From Fimbriimonadaceae bacterium (GTDB taxonomy: Bacteria; Armatimonadota; Fimbriimonadia; Fimbriimonadales; Fimbriimonadaceae): a stretch of DNA of 64,000 nucleotides. Of this stretch, positions 51,508-60,523 are shown piece after piece (position 1 is the stretch's first letter; each line of letters opens with the position of its first letter). Location of the stretch: assembly GCA_026129685.1 (NCBI GenBank), contig JAHCHO010000003.1, positions 361,256-425,255 of the forward strand, given 5' to 3'. The notes below the pieces were generated by a model. It did not search any database, was not told where the DNA came from, and saw only the letters and a list, made by a program, of their open reading frames with translations. Made by a program: the position numbers and the translations under genes.

Positions 51508-52980
51508 ATGCTTCGCCTCGACGGGTCGCCGTTGTCTCTCGAGGAAATCGTCGGCGTCGCCGAGGACGGCGAGTCCGTCGCCCTGTCCGTAGAGGCGTTG
51601 CGCCGCGTGGACGACGCGCGCGCGGTCGTAGACAGGATCGTCGCCGAGGACCGGGTCGTCTACGGCGTCACCACCGGATTCGGTCGTCTCGCCGACGTTC
51701 GCATCCCCGCCGAACAGGTGGGTCGACTGCAGCTCAATCTGGTCCGTTCGCACGCATGCGGGGTCGGCGCGCCCCTCTCGATCGCGGAGACCCGGGCGCT
51801 CATGCTCCTGCGCGCGAACGTCCTTGCCCTGGGCTTCAGCGGCGCGCGGCGCGAGGTCGTCGTTCTCCTCGTCGAGATGCTGAATCGCGGCGTTCACCCG
51901 ATCGTGCCCTCGCGGGGCTCGGTCGGCGCGAGCGGCGACCTCGCCCCCCTCGCCCACCTTGCGCTGACCCTGATCGGCGAGGGCGCGTGTCACGGCAAAA
52001 CCCTGGCAGACGTCGGCCTGACGCCGCTGGTTCTCGGGGCCAAGGAGGGACTCGCCCTTCTGAACGGCACCCAGGCGATCGGCGCCGTTGGCTCGCTCGC
52101 CATGCACCGGGCGCAGCGTCTGGCCCGCCTCGCCGACCTCGCAGGGGCGATGACCCTGGAAGCGCTCCTAGGAACCCCGGTTCCCTTCGACCCCCGGATT
52201 CATGCCGCGCGTCCCCATCCGGGCCAGATCGCGGTGGCCGAACACCTTCGCGATCTGCTGGCGGATTCGGAGATTCGGGAGTCGCATCGGGACAACGATC
52301 CCCGGGTCCAAGACGCCTACTGCCTTCGGTGCATGCCCCAGGTTCACGGGGCGGTCCGAGGCGCGTTGGATCATGCCGAAGCGGTGTTCCGCGTCGAGAG
52401 CGGTTCCGCCACCGACAACCCCCTGGTCTTCGCCGATGCGGGTCACCTGGTCTCGGGCGGAAACTTCCACGCCGCACCCCTGGGCTATGCGCTCGACTAC
52501 GCGGCGATCGCCCTGACCGACCTGATTTCGATCTCGGAGCGCCGGCTCGACCGCCTCGTGAATCCGGACGCGAACGAGGGCCTGCCGCCCTTCCTCGCCC
52601 GCGAGCCCGGCACGATGAGCGGGTTCATGATGGCCCACGTGACGGTCGCCGCCCTGTTGAGCGAAGCGAAGGTCCTCGCCCATCCCGCGAGCGTGGACTC
52701 CGTCCCGACCTCCGGGGGGAAAGAGGATCACGTGTCGATGGGCATGACGGCGGCCCTGAAGCTCCGGCAACTCGTGGACCTGGCGGAGCGTGCCCTCGCG
52801 GTCGAGTTGCTCGCCGCCGCCGAGGGCCTCGAGTTTCGGCGCCCCCTGCGGCCCGGGCGTGGGGTAGAGCGAGGGTACGACGCCGTCCGCGCCCTCGTCC
52901 CCGAGGTTACCGAGGACCGCCCCCTTGGACCCGACATCGAGCGGCTCGCCGCGAACCTCGCCACGCTTCCGTGCGGTTAG
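51508..52980 (+). CDS. hutH: Histidine ammonia-lyase
   Basis: A 490-residue enzyme that deaminates histidine to urocanate. The self-processing Ala141-Ser142-Gly143 that forms the MIO cofactor lies in GSVGASGDLAPLAH. The YGVTTGFGR and NLVRSHACGVG motifs and the C-terminal DSVPTSGGKEDHVSMG are intact. Other hut genes are not nearby. The long upstream in-frame extension (to 49813) is non-coding. TAAACT at 7 nt before the ATG suggests a leaderless mRNA. Confidence 0.93.
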   Translation: MLRLDGSPLSLEEIVGVAEDGESVALSVEALRRVDDARAVVDRIVAEDRVVYGVTTGFGRLADVRIPAEQVGRLQLNLVRSHACGVGAPLSIAETRALMLLRANVLALGFSGARREVVVLLVEMLNRGVHPIVPSRGSVGASGDLAPLAHLALTLIGEGACHGKTLADVGLTPLVLGAKEGLALLNGTQAIGAVGSLAMHRAQRLARLADLAGAMTLEALLGTPVPFDPRIHAARPHPGQIAVAEHLRDLLADSEIRESHRDNDPRVQDAYCLRCMPQVHGAVRGALDHAEAVFRVESGSATDNPLVFADAGHLVSGGNFHAAPLGYALDYAAIALTDLISISERRLDRLVNPDANEGLPPFLAREPGTMSGFMMAHVTVAALLSEAKVLAHPASVDSVPTSGGKEDHVSMGMTAALKLRQLVDLAERALAVELLAAAEGLEFRRPLRPGRGVERGYDAVRALVPEVTEDRPLGPDIERLAANLATLPCG

Positions 52981-53049
52981 CCCGCAAGCCGTGTATTGGG
53001 AGCCGCCGTCCCTGCGACCTGTCTTGATCACCGATCTCATTCTTGGTCC

Positions 53050-53078
53050 TTGACATATATCGCGTTATGATATATAAT
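53050..53078 (+). promoter_or_regulatory. PadR promoter with overlapping operator
   Basis: Near-ideal sigma-70 promoter: TTGACA (53050-53055), 17-bp spacer, TATAAT (53073-53078). It predicts +1 at 53085, one base before the ATG at 53086. The inverted repeat ATATATC (53055-53061) / GATATAT (53069-53075) fills the spacer and overlaps the -10, a typical place for a PadR operator. Confidence 0.8.
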
Positions 53079-53085
53079 GTAATCC

Positions 53086-53457
53086 ATGAGATACAAGACG
53101 GATCTCGAAGCGATGGTCCTCGCCGCCTTGGGCGACGGACCCGCCCACGGCTACGGCATCGTCCGCACGATTCGCGCACGATCCGAGGGCGTCCTCAAGA
53201 TGGGCGAAGGGCAGCTCTATCCGATCCTCCATCGCCTGGAGGAAGAGGGGCTCGTTGGTGGCGACTGGGAGATGCAGGACGGCAAGCCGCCTCGCAAGGT
53301 CTACACGCTCACCGAGGCCGGCCACGGAGCCCTCGAATCGAGGCAACGGGAATGGGGCGCGTTTGCGAACGCGGTGGCCCGAGTGTTCTCGAAGAAGCAC
53401 GAGGCCGAGGCCGCCTACGATCACGGCGCTCCTTCTCTGGAGGTCCGACATGCTTGA
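53086..53457 (+). CDS. PadR-family transcriptional regulator
   Basis: A 123-residue winged-helix repressor of PadR type: LEAMVLAALGDGPAHGYGIVRTIRARS, then LKMGEGQLYPILHRLEEEGLVGGDWE and PPRKVYTLTEAGHGAL (the recognition wing). It probably represses its own promoter, whose palindrome sits between -35 and -10, and the membrane protein encoded just downstream, with which it overlaps by 8 nt. Confidence 0.9.
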   Translation: MRYKTDLEAMVLAALGDGPAHGYGIVRTIRARSEGVLKMGEGQLYPILHRLEEEGLVGGDWEMQDGKPPRKVYTLTEAGHGALESRQREWGAFANAVARVFSKKHEAEAAYDHGAPSLEVRHA

Positions 53458-54529
53458 CCACGTGAACTGGTACCTCGTCGAACTCGAGCAACGCCTGCGC
53501 AACCGGCGCAGCGCTCAAGCGACCACCGACATGCTCCTCGAGACCCGGGCGCACCTTGACGAGCGAGTGGCCGAACTGACCGCCAAGGGCCTCGACCCCA
53601 CCTCCGCCGCCAAAGCCGCGATCACCGATTTCGGCGACCCCGATGCGGTTGTGCGCGCCTATTCCGGCAGCCTTGGCGTCCGCCCCATCGCGTACCGGGT
53701 CTGGCTGATCGTGGCCGCCCTCCTCGCCCTCTGCGGGGTGGAGTGGCTGGGGGCGGAACTCCTGAACCCAGAACGCAGCTACCCGGGCTCCACCTATATC
53801 TTCCTGTGCTGGGTCCTGGCGGGGACGATCCCCGCCTTACTCGCCCTCCGCACCCGCCGATGGGCGAGCGTTCCCGTCGTCGCCGTCGGCATGGCCGCCG
53901 CCCTTCTCGGCTCGATCTACACCGCCGCGAGCAGCGCGTTCATCGAGTGGAACGGTGAACGGCGCGTCATGCACGAACCCGTTCGGGCGTTCGAAGCCGC
54001 CGCCCGGATGCGGTGGGTTCGCGCGTTCGACGCCGACATGGCTCGCATCGAGGCTTGGCGGGCCGCCCCCGCCGGCGCGACGGGCGACCGGCTGTTGCAG
54101 GACCTGATCGCCGGGTCCAACTACGTCGCTCCCGTCCGGGTCGGCGGCTACCCCTGGGACCGCCGTCAGGCTCTGCCCAGCTTGGCCGGTAGCCGGGCAG
54201 AGCCGCTTCGACCGTTGAGCTACCACCCGGGCTACGTCCTGAACGCCTTCGGCTCGTTCAACGCCGCCAAAGCGCAGTGGCTTCAGACGGGCGACGCTTA
54301 CGCAAACTTCCTCCGGACGGAACGGGAGACGGTGCGGGCAGAGCTCCTCGCCACCTCGACGCCAATCATCGTTCCGTTCGGGGAGCGTTGGCTGGCGATG
54401 GGCGCCCCCCTCGCCACCGTGAGCGGACTGGCCTCCCTTTTGATCCTCCTTGCGAACGGGCTGGCGATCGGTTGGGTGGACCTCGTCCGGCAACGCCGCC
54501 GGTCCGGATGGCGACGCCAAGTGGGATAG
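53450..54529 (+). CDS. PadR-linked membrane protein
   Basis: A 359-residue protein. Its N-terminal ~70 residues (ELEQRLRNRRSAQATTDMLLETRAHLDERVAELTAKGLDP) are a permease-prefix-like helical domain seen in PadR-associated membrane proteins. At least four TM helices follow (WLIVAALLALCGVEWLG, YIFLCWVLAGTIPALL, VPVVAVGMAAALLGSIY, LASLLILLANGLAIGWV), with an external loop around residues 175-300. Its role is unknown. PadR partners of this kind often respond to envelope-active compounds. Start ATG 53450 overlaps PadR. Confidence 0.7.
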   Translation: MLDHVNWYLVELEQRLRNRRSAQATTDMLLETRAHLDERVAELTAKGLDPTSAAKAAITDFGDPDAVVRAYSGSLGVRPIAYRVWLIVAALLALCGVEWLGAELLNPERSYPGSTYIFLCWVLAGTIPALLALRTRRWASVPVVAVGMAAALLGSIYTAASSAFIEWNGERRVMHEPVRAFEAAARMRWVRAFDADMARIEAWRAAPAGATGDRLLQDLIAGSNYVAPVRVGGYPWDRRQALPSLAGSRAEPLRPLSYHPGYVLNAFGSFNAAKAQWLQTGDAYANFLRTERETVRAELLATSTPIIVPFGERWLAMGAPLATVSGLASLLILLANGLAIGWVDLVRQRRRSGWRRQVG

Positions 54530-54571
54530 CCCATCCGAGTCGGTGTCGAACATCGGGCGTCTCATCCCGTG

Positions 54572-54859
54572 ATGACGCCCAAAACGACCCCGATCGGGAA
54601 CGAACCGGCCGAGCCCATCGCGGGGATCGGCCGCCAGATTCGGGCGAGACGGAAGGCGTTGCGCCTCACTCAGGTCGAACTCGGACTCCTCGCCGGTTGT
54701 GGCAAGCGGTTCGTCGTCGATCTCGAAGCCGGCAAACCCACCGTCCGGCTCGACAAACTCGTCGACGTCGCCGCCGTCCTGGGCTTGGAACCCACCCTCG
54801 CCCCCATGCGGAGGGGTGCCATGGACGAAGCGCCGGCGACCGAGTGTCTCCTGGCCTGA
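54572..54859 (+). CDS. Orphan XRE-family HTH protein (HipB-like)
   Basis: A 95-residue helix-turn-helix protein: IGRQIRARRKALRLTQVELGLLAGCGKRFVVDLEAGKPTVRLDKLVDVAAVLGLEPTLA. The pattern matches the HipB/y4mF antitoxin-like group, whose partner is HipA. No hipA follows; the next gene is convergent trpB2. The ATG at 54572 follows a GTG at 54569. It may regulate other genes or be an antitoxin remnant. Confidence 0.75.
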   Translation: MTPKTTPIGNEPAEPIAGIGRQIRARRKALRLTQVELGLLAGCGKRFVVDLEAGKPTVRLDKLVDVAAVLGLEPTLAPMRRGAMDEAPATECLLA

Positions 54860-54860
54860 C

Positions 54861-56219
54861 CTAGCCGACGGAAGGCAGGCCCGCAAGCGCCATCGCGACC
54901 TCCTCTTCCGAGTACTCATGGTCGCGCAGTTGCCCCGCCGCGTAGTCCATGTACGCCTGGAGATCGAAGTGCCCATGCCCGCAGAGGTTGAACAGGATCG
55001 CCCGCGACGTTCCCTCCTCCCGGCAGCGGACGGCCTCGTCCATCGCCCCTTTCACCGCGTGGCTCGCCTCCGGGGCGGGCAGGATGCCCTCGGTCCGGGC
55101 GAAGGTCAAGGCGGCCTCGAAGCAGCCCAGTTGATGCTCCGCGCGCGGTTCGATGTGCCCCAGTTCGACCAGGTGGCTCACCAAGGGGGCCATCCCGTGG
55201 TACCGCAACCCGCCCGCGTGGATTCCTTCCGGCACGAAGGTGCTGCCGAGGGTGTGCATCTTCGTCAGGGGCGTCAGGTGGGCGGTGTCGCCAAAGTCGT
55301 AGGCGTACTTGCCGCGCGTCAGCGAAGGACAGGCCCTCGGTTCGACCGCGACGATCCGCACGTCGCGCTCGCCGCGCAGCTTCGCCCCGATGAAGGGGAA
55401 GGCGATCCCGGCGAAGTTGCTGCCGCCGCCGGTACAGCCGACGACCACATCCGGGTAGTCGTCCGCCATCCCAAGTTGGACCATCGCCTCCTGGCCGATC
55501 ACCGTCTGGTGCAGAAGCACATGGTTCAGCACGCTGCCCAGCGCGTAGTTGCACTCCGGGTCCTGGGCCGCCACTTCGACCGCCTCGCTGATCGCGATCC
55601 CCAGGCTTCCCGTGCTGTCGGGATGCTGGGCCAGGATTCGGCGCCCCGCTTCCGTCTCGTGGCTCGGGCTGGCGATCACCTGGGCACCGTACGCCTCCAT
55701 TAGCCCGCGACGGTATGGTTTCTGGCGAAAGCTCACCTTCACCATGAACACCTTGACGTCGAGCCCGAAGAGGGCTCCCGCGAAGGCGAGCGACGAACCC
55801 CACTGCCCCGCCCCCGTCTCCGTGCAGAGCCGCTTAACCCCCGCCTCCTTGTTGTAGTAGGCCTGGGCGACCGCGGTGTTGGGTTTGTGGCTGCCCGCCG
55901 GCGACACGCCCTCGTACTTGTAGTAGATTCGTGCGGGCGTGTCGAGCGCTTTCTCCAGGCGACGCGCCCGGTACAAGGGAGTGGGCCTCCACTGCCGGTA
56001 GATGTCCCGCACGGGCTCCGGGATTCCGATCCAGCGCTCCTGGCTGACCTCCTGCAGGATCAGCGCCATCGGAAAGAGCGGCGCGAGGTCGTCCGGCCCG
56101 ACGGGCCGCCCGGTTCCCGGATGCAGCACGGGCGGGGCGGGGACGGGCAGGTCGGCTTGGACGTTGTACCAAGCGGCGGGCATCTGGTCTTCGTTCAGGA
56201 GGTACTTGACGGTGTCCAT
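54861..56219 (-). CDS. trpB: TrpB2-type tryptophan synthase beta-like
   Basis: A 452-residue PLP enzyme of the TrpB2 group, longer at the N-terminus than TrpB1. The PLP lysine is Lys112 in [15 protein letters not shown]. The PLP-phosphate loop is [12 protein letters not shown], and [21 protein letters not shown] and the C-terminal [10 protein letters not shown] are typical. It joins serine and indole. TrpB2 usually acts without TrpA, and no trpA is adjacent. Confidence 0.9.
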   Translation of the reverse strand: MDTVKYLLNEDQMPAAWYNVQADLPVPAPPVLHPGTGRPVGPDDLAPLFPMALILQEVSQERWIGIPEPVRDIYRQWRPTPLYRARRLEKALDTPARIYYKYEGVSPAGSHKPNTAVAQAYYNKEAGVKRLCTETGAGQWGSSLAFAGALFGLDVKVFMVKVSFRQKPYRRGLMEAYGAQVIASPSHETEAGRRILAQHPDSTGSLGIAISEAVEVAAQDPECNYALGSVLNHVLLHQTVIGQEAMVQLGMADDYPDVVVGCTGGGSNFAGIAFPFIGAKLRGERDVRIVAVEPRACPSLTRGKYAYDFGDTAHLTPLTKMHTLGSTFVPEGIHAGGLRYHGMAPLVSHLVELGHIEPRAEHQLGCFEAALTFARTEGILPAPEASHAVKGAMDEAVRCREEGTSRAILFNLCGHGHFDLQAYMDYAAGQLRDHEYSEEEVAMALAGLPSVG

Positions 56220-56309
56220 GTCGGGTCGAATCCGAAGGTCGTAGATTACCGAGCCACGACTCTCTCCGTTGGTCCCGCCTTGGATTCAAGCCCCTTTGTC
56301 GGGCCGGTC

Positions 56310-56315
56310 TATGAT
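56310..56315 (+). promoter_or_regulatory. -10 box at a GTG start
   Basis: TATGAT ends 6 nt before the GTG at 56322, so +1 falls on the start codon. No proper -35 within 16-19 bp. Confidence 0.5.
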
Positions 56316-56321
56316 CGAAGC

Positions 56322-57044
56322 GTGGTCCACTCCCTCGCGCGCACCTTCGTCGTCGGCGTGTTCGTCGCCCTCGTGGCGGCGACTTCGGCCCAACCCACCT
56401 ACGCCTTCAAGGCCAAGTTCGCCGAGGGCGAATCGCAGAAGGTGAAGGTGACGATGAAGGGCAACATGAGCGGGATGGCGATCGAGATGATCTACTTTTC
56501 CGACGAAAAGGTCCTCAAGGTCGAGCCCGACGGAACCTACACCGAGGAAGTCAAGACCCACGGCCTCACCCTCACGGCCGCCGGCGCGCCGGTTCCTCTC
56601 TACATGGACACCGACAAGACGGAGGTCCGTAAGCACGCGCCCACGGGCGAACTGCTTGGCACCGACGACAAGGAGGCGAACCTCGCGATGCTCCGCAGGA
56701 CGGGTCGCTTAGGAGATCTCCCCTCCCCGGCGGCGCCCGTGAAGATCGGTGAGAGCTGGACCCACGAATACGCCCCGGTCGAAGCCGTTTCGCTTCCGGC
56801 CGGGAAGGTCACCTACACCTTCGTCGCGGAGGAGAAGGTCGGCAAATGGGACGCCCTGAAGGTCGAAATCGCCTACACCGAGGTCGGCGTCGACAAGCCC
56901 GTCACCGCCAAGGGCTTTCTCTGGCTCAACAAGGAGAACTTCCGGGGCGTGAAAGGCGACGTGACGGTGGACAATCACCCCGCCCCGCCCGGCTCACCGG
57001 TCCCTCAGTTGTCGGCGCAGGTTCTGTTCGAGCGACTCGACTGA
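56322..57044 (+). CDS. Exported protein, DUF6263-like
   Basis: A 240-residue protein with a signal peptide (LARTFVVGVFVALVAATSAQ) and a beta-rich body: KVKVTMKGNMSGMAIEM, VLKVEPDGTYTEEVKT, VKIGESWTHEYAP and ALKVEIAYTE. The order of elements resembles the exported protein at 13830-14507, so they may be distant paralogues. The GTG start follows TATGAT at 6 nt. A strong terminator follows the stop. Function unknown. Confidence 0.72.
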   Translation: MVHSLARTFVVGVFVALVAATSAQPTYAFKAKFAEGESQKVKVTMKGNMSGMAIEMIYFSDEKVLKVEPDGTYTEEVKTHGLTLTAAGAPVPLYMDTDKTEVRKHAPTGELLGTDDKEANLAMLRRTGRLGDLPSPAAPVKIGESWTHEYAPVEAVSLPAGKVTYTFVAEEKVGKWDALKVEIAYTEVGVDKPVTAKGFLWLNKENFRGVKGDVTVDNHPAPPGSPVPQLSAQVLFERLD

Positions 57045-57059
57045 AAGTCCCTTAGAAGC

Positions 57060-57087
57060 GGCGCCCGCCCCTGGGGGGGCGGGCGCC
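57060..57087. terminator. Strong bidirectional hairpin terminator
   Basis: A perfect 12-bp stem GGCGCCCGCCCC (57060-57071) / GGGGCGGGCGCC (57076-57087) with a TGGG loop between two convergent genes. T-poor. Confidence 0.75.
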
Positions 57088-57109
57088 TTGGAAGTCTCGG
57101 ACGGTTCCC

Positions 57110-57727
57110 TTACAGACGGTAAAGGACGAGGTTGGCCGACGGGTTCACGTACTGCCCCGGACCGTGGTCCGGGCCGACGGTGATCTTCCGGTAGACCTCG
57201 ATGCTCGCCTTGCCGCCGCTCAGCCAAGGGGCCAAGAAGCTGCTCGGGCTCCAGACCGTGTTGAAGAAGAAGCCGTTGCCCCAGTTCGAGTTGAACGGGA
57301 CGCCGCCGCCGCTGAACATCGGAAGGTTCGCGATGTTCTTGACGACCGCCTTGTACTGCATGGGGATGTTGAGGTTCGTCAATGGGCCGCTGGGGCCGGA
57401 GCCGGGCACCTTCGTCAGGTCGCCGAAGCCCTCGAAGTCCAGGCCCAGAACCTCGTTGTGGTAGAGCGAGATCGGCGTGAACATCTCGTCGGAACCCGCG
57501 CCCCAACCGTCGATCGTCCACACGACCTGCATGAAGCCGTTGACGTAGAGGTACGGATTGACGTACGCCACCGTCGGCATGTGGAAGTAAATGATGTTGG
57601 CGGAGCCGTAGTACGGGCCGTTGACGTCGCTGTTCACGACGTAGCTGAAGATGCGGCCACCGAGGGGCTGGGCGATGGCCATCCCCGCGGCGGTAGCGAT
57701 TCCTAGGGTCAGAGCGAGTTTACGCAT
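57110..57727 (-). CDS. Exported protein of unknown function
   Basis: A 205-residue protein with a clear signal peptide (ALTLGIATAAGMAIAQ). The mature part is rich in Gly, Pro, Asn and aromatic residues (NSDVNGPYYGSANIIYFHMPTVAYVNPYLYVNG), as in beta-structured surface or appendage proteins. No family is recognised. AGGAG lies about 14 nt before the ATG, rather far for a Shine-Dalgarno. It is alone between two terminators or spacers; 57728-57898 holds nothing recognised. Confidence 0.7.
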   Translation of the reverse strand: MRKLALTLGIATAAGMAIAQPLGGRIFSYVVNSDVNGPYYGSANIIYFHMPTVAYVNPYLYVNGFMQVVWTIDGWGAGSDEMFTPISLYHNEVLGLDFEGFGDLTKVPGSGPSGPLTNLNIPMQYKAVVKNIANLPMFSGGGVPFNSNWGNGFFFNTVWSPSSFLAPWLSGGKASIEVYRKITVGPDHGPGQYVNPSANLVLYRL

Positions 57728-57898
57728 GGGTTCTTAGGGAACTCCTGTCGGTTTCTTTTGGCCCCGGGACCGGCGACGGGCGCCGGGTCGTGGTTACCGC
57801 GATTGTTACGCGGCTAAACCTACGGGCAAAGTCCCCCTTACCGGGTCCCCGAAATCGCACCGGTAGAGTTGCCGGGATCGGGCAAAACCGGTGTCGCC

Positions 57899-60484
57899 TC
57901 ACGCGCCGCCGAGAATCCCGTTGAACAGAAGCTTGAAGGTCCCGTGCGGTTGGCCCCGGAAGGCGATCTCCGGCCCGTACAGGACGACGCGTCCTCGGCC
58001 CAGCGGCGCGTCCACCACCGCCGCCGTGTCCTTCAGGACTTCCTGCCCCCACGCCCACCCCGAGCGGAGAGGCTTGTCGGTGTCGTAGAACGCCACCACC
58101 CGCGCCGACGATCCTTCGCGCACCCGAAACGATGGGCTTCCGTCGAACATGGCGTCCGCCTCCTCGGGCATCCCGAGGGTCAGCGGGTCCCTCACCAGTC
58201 GCATCCTTAGAACCGAGCCGGGGATGTAGAACCGGGTGTTGGGCAGGGGCCGTGTCCTCCCGCTCTCGTCTCGCTCGACCAAAGCGCTCTCGACGGGCAG
58301 ATCGAGCAGTCGAGCGACGTTCAGGGCCGAACTCCCGATCGCGAGGAGGCGACCTCCCTGCTCGACGAACTCCCGCAACTTCGGGATGGTGCGCTCGGCC
58401 GTCATCGCCCCCATGCGCCGACGGTAGGTCTCGGGAATCGTCTCGTCCTCCGCCTGACGCTCGGCAGGGCCTCCGCGCGCGCCCGCCGGGATCGCCCCGC
58501 TGGGAAAAACCAGCACATCGAACCGGGACCGAAGGTCCCCCGCGTCCAGGTCCGGCGCGTACACCACGGTGAAGTCGAACGCGAACTGCTCGAGGGTGTA
58601 GCAGAGCCAGCCCGATTCCATCGAACCGCCGTACCGGTCCCAGAGGCCGACCCGGGGCTTCGCCACCGGCGTTCCTCCCTCGAACGGGGTGGAACGGACG
58701 TCGAACGCGCCCGAGTTCAGGGCGTTCGCCAACTCGCGCACCTGTTGCTCGTTCCCTTCCGCGATCCAGGTTCCGTCGGCGTCTCGCTTCACCGTCAGGC
58801 CGAGGGAGAAGGCGCGATTCGCCATCGCGAAGGAGTCGTTCTGCTCGGCCCGCCCGACCAGGGCGCGCGCCCCGCCGGGGGCCGATGGCTTGACGTAGGC
58901 CAGACCCGTCACCGGCTCGAGTGGCAGGTCGAGCGGTTCCAGCACTCGCTGGAACGCGACCCCCATCTGGTACGCCAGGGTGTAACCCGCATTGTCGTAG
59001 GGGCGGATCGGCGGGCCGCCGGGGTACTGGAAGTCGTTCGGATGGTCTTGCGGCTCGAACATGTCGAGGACGTGGGGCCGGAACGGCTGGTCGCAACGCA
59101 CGACGAACGAACCCGCCGGAAACCCTCCCGCCTCGCGGGTCAGCCGGTGGACTTCGACCCCGGTGATCCGCAACTTCTCGACCAACTTGGCCGCCGTAGC
59201 GAAGTCGGGTTGGTCGCTGGGGATGACGTACATCCGGGCGTCGCGAAGCGACGGTTCGCTCAGGGCCTTCTCGCCCAGTTCGGCGATTCGGGCGGGGTAC
59301 CGGGTCCAGTTGTCCTTCGAGCCGCGCAGGATCGAGTTCTTCGCGGCGCGGTACGTGTCGAAAAGGAGACGCTCGCGGTACCGGCTCGCGTAGTCGAGGA
59401 TCGCGTAGTTCGCCTCGATCTCGTACCGCAACGAGTCCTTCAGCCGCCACTCTCGGACGTCCACGGGCTTGGGAAGGTCGGTGGTCGGAATCTGGCGGTC
59501 CTTGCTGAACGGGACGCGGGTCGGACTCGGCGACCCCCACGTCTCGGTCAGGATGCCCACCATGTTGTGGAAATAGGTGGTCGTGCGCAGTCCGCCGTTC
59601 CACCATGCCGAGAAACTCGCTCCTTCGCGCATCACGGTGCCACCGAGGTCCTCAGCGATCAGCCGTTTGTGCATGTGAACCCCCACCAGGTCGGTCCCGA
59701 TCTGGACCAGCGGGTCCACGTGGTAGTTGTAGGGGTTCCGGAACGGAGGGATGTACATGATCGTCCCCGCCGGTGCGCTCTGGTGGTGGTTGTAGACGAT
59801 CTGCGGGAACCACTCGGCGTACAGCACCCGGTTCATGTTCCGCGTCTCGGCCAGGTTCGAGGCGTAGAAATCGCGGTTGTTGTCGTGGCCGGCATACTTC
59901 TGGTAGAGCACGGGCAGGTTCGCCAGCGACCGCGTCTTCGGGTCGGGCTTGCGCATGTACCAGTCGGAGACCAGGTCCATCCCGTCCGGGTTGGCGTGGA
60001 CGATCAGGATCACCACGTCCTTCAGGATCCGGCGGTTCTCCTCGTCCTTGCGGCTGAGGAGTTGGTAGGTCTGTTCGATGAGCTGTTGGGCGCCGAGGAC
60101 CTCGGTCGCGTGGAGTCCGCCGTCGATCCAGACGACCGCTTTCGCCTTCGCCGCCAGGATTCGGGCTTCGGCTTCGGACAGGTCCCTGGCCATGGCGAGC
60201 CGTTCGCTGTTCCGGCGATGGGTCTCTAGGTTACGGAGGTTGGCGGGGTCGCTGACGATCGCCATGAACTGGTCGCGCCCCTCCTCCGTCTTGCCGATCG
60301 AGACGACCCGGATGCTCTTCGACTCGGTCTCGAGCTTGCGCCAGTAGGCGACCAGTTGCCTGTAGTTGGCGAGTTGGTAGTCCTCGCAGACGTCGTGGCC
60401 GAGGAACGCCTTCGGGGTCGTGAGATCGGCGGACAGCGATCCCGCGACCAAGAGCAACGAGAGCACGGCGAGGCGACGGGTCAT
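57899..60484 (-). CDS. M14-family zinc carboxypeptidase
   Basis: An 861-residue exported peptidase: signal peptide LAVLSLLLVAGSLSA, then an M14 metallocarboxypeptidase domain of roughly 350 residues. The zinc ligands are the His and Glu of GGLHATEV and a later His in NHHQSAPAG. NPDGMDLVSDWYM matches the substrate-binding part. The large C-terminal half has a ThuA/glutamine-amidotransferase-like look (FDVLVFPSGAIPAG, FVEQGGRLLAIGSSALNV). It probably trims peptides outside the cell. The ATG at 60484 begins the signal peptide; 60517 is a longer alternative. Confidence 0.82.
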   Translation of the reverse strand: MTRRLAVLSLLLVAGSLSADLTTPKAFLGHDVCEDYQLANYRQLVAYWRKLETESKSIRVVSIGKTEEGRDQFMAIVSDPANLRNLETHRRNSERLAMARDLSEAEARILAAKAKAVVWIDGGLHATEVLGAQQLIEQTYQLLSRKDEENRRILKDVVILIVHANPDGMDLVSDWYMRKPDPKTRSLANLPVLYQKYAGHDNNRDFYASNLAETRNMNRVLYAEWFPQIVYNHHQSAPAGTIMYIPPFRNPYNYHVDPLVQIGTDLVGVHMHKRLIAEDLGGTVMREGASFSAWWNGGLRTTTYFHNMVGILTETWGSPSPTRVPFSKDRQIPTTDLPKPVDVREWRLKDSLRYEIEANYAILDYASRYRERLLFDTYRAAKNSILRGSKDNWTRYPARIAELGEKALSEPSLRDARMYVIPSDQPDFATAAKLVEKLRITGVEVHRLTREAGGFPAGSFVVRCDQPFRPHVLDMFEPQDHPNDFQYPGGPPIRPYDNAGYTLAYQMGVAFQRVLEPLDLPLEPVTGLAYVKPSAPGGARALVGRAEQNDSFAMANRAFSLGLTVKRDADGTWIAEGNEQQVRELANALNSGAFDVRSTPFEGGTPVAKPRVGLWDRYGGSMESGWLCYTLEQFAFDFTVVYAPDLDAGDLRSRFDVLVFPSGAIPAGARGGPAERQAEDETIPETYRRRMGAMTAERTIPKLREFVEQGGRLLAIGSSALNVARLLDLPVESALVERDESGRTRPLPNTRFYIPGSVLRMRLVRDPLTLGMPEEADAMFDGSPSFRVREGSSARVVAFYDTDKPLRSGWAWGQEVLKDTAAVVDAPLGRGRVVLYGPEIAFRGQPHGTFKLLFNGILGGA

Positions 60485-60523
60485 GGACGAACCGATTCGC
60501 GCCCCGCCCTTCGGCATCCTGCC

